Origin: Blakeslea trispora
Lineage: Eukaryota; Mucoromycota; Mucoromycetes; Mucorales; Choanephoraceae
NCBI GenBank assembly: GCA_025331445.1
Contig: JAIWNE010000005.1
Span: 558,001-622,000 of the forward strand
DNA: 64,000 nt
Direction: 5' to 3'
How positions within the stretch are numbered: position 1 is the stretch's first letter; every line of letters starts with the position of its first letter. The notes under the pieces are model-generated. The model saw only the letters and a program-made list of their open reading frames with translations. It did no database searches and had not been told where the DNA came from. Both the position numbers and the translations under genes were made by a program. Shown in pieces: positions 58,955-64,000 of the stretch.

Positions 58955-60624
58955 TCAAGGAGAGAGAGTAGTACTGGCTTTGATCGAAGAAGACAATTGA
59001 GAGATGGAATCCATTAATGATTGCTTCCACTCAAGCACCTTTGGCATTTGCTTAAAAAACTCTGAAAACTCTGTGGGTGTTGTTGGAAACTTCAAAGCTG
59101 TACAAGTTCGTCTGACATAAGTTCCATCGACATGACAAATCACTTCAAAATACAGTTCCAGGTCTATTAGGGATATTAGTTGAATTTTTTTTAGAATGAA
59201 GAACAAGAAAAAAAAACTATTTGCCATGATATCTGATGAAGTGTCCAATGTTCAAGTTTGTATACTCAATGAAATCAATAACTCCCTTCTCAATCTTCTG
59301 TACATCATTGATGGCCTTTTTTTTTGTTTTGTTCCATAAGATACCACCTGAAAACTCTATCAGTACCATTCCTATCTTTTTGTCTAAAGCTGGACAAAAT
59401 CCAACACCATCCCATTTTGTTTTTTCTGTCAGCAGTGTTTCGATTTCGATCCTGTAAATAAGGTTAAATATACACATATATTTTTGAAATGAAATCCGTT
59501 ATTACCAACTGAAACTGATTCGGTCGTTGACAGATAGAAACAAGGAATTTAGAAAAAAAATCGACGTTTGTACAGCAGTTGTACGCTCAAGCGTTTGAAA
59601 ATGGAGAGGATTACGAGGGCTGAGTGCTAAGTTTATGCTATTCAAAGCGTATTAGTTTAAAGACTACAAAATAAAACAAAGATACTCACAAGTGCAGTCC
59701 AACTGTTTCTATGAAGTTTACATCAGCATGAAGTACAGTGTCAAATGACTCGTCTGATGGAAGCTCATAGCTTTTGATTACATTTCTCAATACTGAAATA
59801 CTTGTATCAGCTTGGCTAACCAATTTCAACAGTGAGCTAGTCGCTTTTGACAAGCTGTATTTTTTTAAGTTGCTTTTCTGCCTGAGCTCGGCCAACAAAG
59901 TCTCATCCACAATCACAGCAACACCTTCATCATCAAGATTGAGTGTCTTGGAGCCAGTCATCCTAATAAAAAAAGTTGTGTAAGTTGAAAGAAAACCAGT
60001 CATAATTAACAAGAACTTACTCTTGGAACAGGATTTTGGCATCTTCAACACTACTTTTAGCATGGTTGTTTGTACTTTGGGCATTTTCTTCATTACGCAA
60101 CTAAGTAATGAATAAGACAACAAAGTCAGTTTGTCTTTTTTAATTATATTTTTTTTTTAGTATGAGTTACCCTCTTTGATGCATCAACAATATTCTCAAT
60201 AAAACTTTCGTTTATGTCTTGCAAGGCTTCAAACGTTCTCTTCTTTATGATTCTGGCGTTCTTTTCCAGCTGAAGAGATGCGTTTTCAGTTTTTCGATAT
60301 TCCCAGTACTCTGAGTATTGTGAATAAAATTTTGTTGATTTGCTTCTTCGTCCCTAAAAACAGATATATCGATTAATATGTACAACTTCTCATATATCAA
60401 ACACTTACATTAAACAACTTGATAGCACTCAAAATGCTCTTTTGAGACTTTTTAGTGGCCTTGGAAAGGTGATGATTGAGTAGGCTGAGATAAATGCAAT
60501 TAGTTGTATCTATATCTTTTTTGTGAACGTCTGCAAAGTTGAAGTAATCATAGGATGGCTCTAACAAGTGTGCTGCATCTAGCCACTCTTTGTAAGGATT
60601 ATCGTCAGTTACTGTTCGAAACAT
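58955..60624 (-). CDS. Unknown protein, fungal lineage-specific family; nuclease-like motif
   Basis: 306 residues from seven exons (60624-60409, 60353-60171, 60100-60021, 59962-59690, 59637-59506, 59451-59225, 59163-58955), total divisible by three. Six junctions are standard or nearly so. The last intron (59224-59164) is best explained as GC-AG, because no GT donor keeps frame. The start is MFRTVTDDNPYKEWLDAAHL. The middle contains NLDDEGVAVIVDETLLAEL. The C-terminal part has TEKTKWDGVGFCPALDKKIG then MVLIEFSGGILWN, with an Asp-Gly ... hydrophobic-Ile-Glu spacing like PD-(D/E)XK folds (inference, no proof). I do not know the function. It sits between a solo LTR and duplicated sequence, so transposon origin is possible. 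Confidence 0.55.
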
Positions 60625-61031
60625 CAATAAGAAGAGATAAAAAAGGTTGAATTCCCAAAATACATTTCTGGACTTGTATTCAAGGAGAAAATTTAAAGAG
60701 TAAAGCAACAAACAAATATGCATGTTTGGCGTACTCAAAGTAAAAAGAAATAGGGATTAAAGACATAACGCTGTTTATGACAAGTTCTGTTTTCCCTCTC
60801 TTGATTTTATGTTCATCTTCATATTCAATATCATACAAGGATTCGATTGGTATCAATAAAGTGTATTTTTGCACTATAAATTATCTGTTTAGAAAAATAA
60901 TCTTAGGTGGGACAATATCTTATTTAGTAAAAAAGCTTTTTCTCCGTTTTTGGCGTTTCATTCCTTTCTCTTTTCTCTGTATTTTTCTTTTGATTGCTTT
61001 TATTTCTCATCTAAAGAACTCGACATTAAAG

Positions 61032-61193
61032 CAGCGGCCTCATACTTTATTATCTTTCAACAACGATAATAAAAAGGTGTACCGAAAGCTCTACTAAATC
61101 ACTTGGGGATAGCTCATTTCGCAGCACTAGGTGACGAATGGTCCTTACTTTAGGCTGTACTTTTTTTTTGTATAAACCCTACTGTATAACTGT
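61032..61193 (+). repeat. 162-bp direct repeat, copy 1
   Basis: Identical, as far as I can read, to 61217-61378, separated by 23 bases. Begins CAGCGGCCTCATACTTT and ends CTGTATAACTGT. Non-coding. Confidence 0.92.
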
Positions 61194-61216
61194 TGAGCGC
61201 TTTAATGATGGAAAGA

Positions 61217-61378
61217 CAGCGGCCTCATACTTTATTATCTTTCAACAACGATAATAAAAAGGTGTACCGAAAGCTCTACTAAATCACTTGGGGATAGCTC
61301 ATTTCGCAGCACTAGGTGACGAATGGTCCTTACTTTAGGCTGTACTTTTTTTTTGTATAAACCCTACTGTATAACTGT
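61217..61378 (+). repeat. 162-bp direct repeat, copy 2
   Basis: Second copy, 185 bases downstream of the first. Flanks differ beyond CTGTATAACTGT. Identity indicates a very recent duplication. Confidence 0.92.
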
Positions 61379-62063
61379 AGAGTTGTCTTTCCTCGAATTC
61401 CGAAGTTGAGAACGCGTCAACAAGGTCTTGTATCTAATCTTTTTTTTTTATACTAATGTTTATTTGTTGTTCTTTTTAGCTACTTGGTTAAGTCTCAAAA
61501 CGACTCCTAAGCATACACGTCGCCTGCGGTGTGTCTTTGTTCTGGTGTTCATGCTTAAATCAACAGAGATTAGTTAGTAACTTACCCTAATGATTCTGGT
61601 TATGATTTGAAAAGGTTACAAAATCGACATTTTGAAACACAGCAACGACAAGGCAATACTATTTCTTTGGTTTGACTGAATGATTGTTGGAATATAAATA
61701 TGCAAGCAATATGTTTCATTAGATACTTTGCTCTTTTTCTTCTTTTCTTTACTTTTCCCATCTCTGACGGTATCTTATATTTGTCACTATTATATATTTT
61801 ATACATCAAGCCAACAATCTCAATTGGTATGATTATTCTACATCTTTTAGCAATAATGTATTAACACAATAAACAATTGGTTTTTATTTTAAAGACAGAA
61901 ACCTAATCCGTCGAATCTACTTAAATGTTCCCGCCGGGATCTGAATTATACGCATAAATCCTCAGTGGCTTTGGTGGTTTACTGATTTCTTTACTTGTAA
62001 TTTTACTTTTGTTCCTGAAGAAGTTTTTTGTTTTATTTTCTAAAAGTTTCTTGAACATCAAAC
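61379..62063. other. Upstream region of the MULE, no gene recognised
   Basis: AT-rich with one short Cys/Lys-containing reverse frame at 61809-61600. The terminal inverted repeat of the MULE was not identifiable because its right end lies outside the window. Confidence 0.4.
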
Positions 62064-64000
62064 ATGTCAACCTCTCCTACCAGAATCGTATACAACTCAA
62101 CCAACATTGAGACCGCTCTTATCAGTACTGAAGTACCAGGAGTTTTAAGTCTCCCTTTGAACGAGACTGTATGTGTAGTAGCAAACGAGTGGAAAGAATG
62201 CTTCAACCGCATCAGCGAGTTGAGTGCAACCAAGTGGATCAAGAAGCGTAGCAGAAGTGCCGAAACTTGATCATGGGTGAATCCCGTGAATGTCACCGTA
62301 GAGGTCAACATACCCCTACTAGAACTGTGCGTATCAGTCAAAAAGATTCGAAGAAAATTGGATGCAAAGGAACTTTGAGCATCCTTCAGTATGTTCATAA
62401 CCCTGCCGTTGTTGAACTCAAGATGTCGATGGGCCATGCCAACCATGTCCCTGGCAGCAACAGCGACATCAGAACTCTTCCTTTGACCAGGGAAACCATA
62501 ACGGTCATTGAAAGAAATTTGAGAAATGGCTCAAACTGCAGAGACATTAGAACTGCAATTCTTCGCCAAATTGAGCAGTGGGAATGTAGCAGAAGAAAGC
62601 CCACTTATGAAAATGTTTACAATCGCATCAAGAAGGTGCGATATATTGAGTTACTTTTTGAACATTTGAGTTGAGCAATAATTTTCCTTGAGTAGATTAA
62701 AGAAACCCTCTATCGCCTTGATAAGAACGATTTAATTTCTTTCGACGCCTGGCTTGACCGTCAATTGCCAATGAAGAACTATGTTGTCTTCAACGGCAAC
62801 TTGCAATTGTACAGTCAGAATGACAAGCTTTTTGCCCGTAGGTTCCAATCCCCTGTCCAAGTACGAGAGATGTCTCTCAACAAGTCTTTCTGCCTTGATG
62901 CAACCCACGGCATCTCTCCCAGAAGTACCGAGGTGCTTTACAGTCTTGTTGCTCGGGATACTCATACCCAGGAGGGCTATCCTGTTGTGTATATGGTAAC
63001 TAATGACCAAACCGTTGGTCCAGTAAACCAATGGCTTACCTTCTTGAAGCAACAAGGTAGCTTCAATCCTGAGGCAATCACCATCGATTGTTGTGTGGCC
63101 GAGCTCAATGCCATCCGCAGTGCATTGAATGGCACCTATGTCCATTACTGCGGGTTCCATGTGTTGAAGGCTTGGAGAAAGGCCATGGACCAAAAGGTCA
63201 CTCTTACTGGTGCTCACACCCAAGAACAGGTAGGCCAGTACAAGAAACAACTGGAGCAATTGCTGGGTCAGCTGCTTCTTACAAGCGAAGTTGCTGAATT
63301 CAACGAGCTTCTTGCTCAATTCGAGTCGAAGTTGGAACAAGAGAACCAGGCTGGCTTTCTGGCTTACTTTCGTAGACGCTGGACTCAAACTGAGGAGCTG
63401 AAGGGTCGATGGAGTCAATCGTACATGCCGGAGACACATAGAAGCATGCTCACTAACAATTATATCGAGTCGTGGCATAACCAGCTTAAGACCGTATATT
63501 TTGGTCGACGCAGAATTAATCGACTAGATCATTTGACTTTCGTCTTGGTTAATGATGTCGAATTTCACTTCGCAGAGGAACGAGAACGTATCATGTTCAA
63601 CAATGGCAGAATGGGGCCGGAGCAAAACGAACAAGCTAAACGTTCATTCTTTGCGAGAGAGGTTCCTGCAAATCAATTGCCTTCTCTCATTGAAAACCCA
63701 TTGGGCACCAATAGCAGTGATGTTGCTGTTGTCAATGGGAGTTGGTTTGTAGGCTCCTTAACTTCCCCGTCTGTTAAGTACTCTGTTAGTGTTGAAGATG
63801 GCTTCATTAGCAAATGTACGTGTCCTGATTTCAGGAAGAGAAGTTTGCCTTGTAAGCACATGTATCTCTTAAAGAGATACACCTCAGTTCCTTTGTTCTA
63901 TGATCGTGTCAGAAATGACCAACTGGTTGCTTTCAGAACTCAGGAAGCAACTCAAATTGACGAAGAAGGTATTACTTTCAAGAATAAAAATAAGACTGCT
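62064..64000 (+). pseudogene. MULE transposase with SWIM zinc finger, frameshifted, truncated by window edge
   Basis: Mutator-like transposase. The N-terminal frame 62064-62270 (MSTSPTRIVYNSTNIETALI ... WIKKRSRSAET) is shifted relative to 62267-62635 (LIMGESRECHRRGQH, then KKIGCKGTLSILQYVHNP, a FAR1/WRKY-GCM1-like DNA-binding part). A 60-base intron (62636-62695, GTGCGA...GAGTAG) then leads to the catalytic exon running to the window end. The DDE triad candidates are in CLDATHGIS, AITIDCCVAELNAI and NNYIESWHNQLK. A SWIM finger, CTCPDFRKRSLPCKHMYLL, follows. Apart from the single shift the gene looks intact. A sequencing error or a real frameshift cannot be told apart here. Confidence 0.85.

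Noticed and set aside
61100..61190. Possible pol III transcript in the 162-bp repeat (GATAGCTCA plus T9)
   Set aside because: No convincing B box or cloverleaf. The T run alone is not evidence.
62732..63478. 248-codon reverse-strand frame
   Set aside because: It lies fully antisense to the MULE catalytic exon, whose motifs are unmistakable.
1..64000. CRISPR arrays, rRNA genes, or a biosynthetic cluster
   Set aside because: No regularly spaced short repeats, no rRNA signatures, and no polyketide or peptide synthase domains were seen.

Overview
This window comes from a filamentous fungus, most probably a member of the Mucoromycota (Mucorales-like). It is AT-rich. Its genes carry many short GT-AG introns of roughly 50 to 80 bases. 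It encodes proteins rarely found together outside early-diverging fungi: a phosphorylase-kinase regulatory subunit, a CFAP20-type protein, a STK32/YANK kinase and a DUF3020 protein. It also holds CACTA, Helitron, LINE, Ty3/gypsy and MULE elements. I cannot name the genus from sequence alone.

Layout. 0.5-4.6 kb: two reverse-strand host genes, a Zn2Cys6 regulator with a long CT leader repeat and a NIP30/PSME3IP1-like protein. 6.9 kb: tRNA-Leu(AAG). 7.08-15.59 kb: an apparently intact CACTA (EnSpm) DNA transposon of about 8.5 kb, with 12-bp inverted termini, a CCT target duplication, a spliced TNP2-type transposase, a second + strand gene and a spliced - strand coiled-coil gene. 15.6-23 kb: a graveyard of decayed repeats (a small inverted-repeat element, a gypsy pol relic, a diverged repeat pair) with one small spliced gene.

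23.3-46.3 kb is the host gene island: a secreted two-LysM protein, a mitochondrial-targeted protein, VPS51 (GARP/EARP tethering), a phosphorylase kinase alpha/beta-type subunit, two Kre9/Knh1-like secreted proteins, a DUF3020 regulator-like protein, thioredoxin, CFAP20, NDPK6 and a STK32-like kinase. CFAP20 and NDPK6 converge and share a CTAG stop tetranucleotide. Exon-intron structures were derived by hand from frame, splice consensus and family similarity. All the multi-exon host models listed close in frame.

47.9-64 kb is again transposon-rich: a Helitron whose Rep-helicase frame has two nonsense codons, a LINE with two ORFs and an apparent 15-bp target duplication abutting its start codon, a 296-bp solo LTR with a perfect 5-bp target duplication, a spliced gene of unknown function with a likely GC-AG intron, a 162-bp direct duplication, and a MULE transposase running off the right edge. 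Most disabling substitutions in the Helitron and LINE are readable as C:G to T:A changes.

No bacterial-type operons, rRNA genes or CRISPR arrays were seen.
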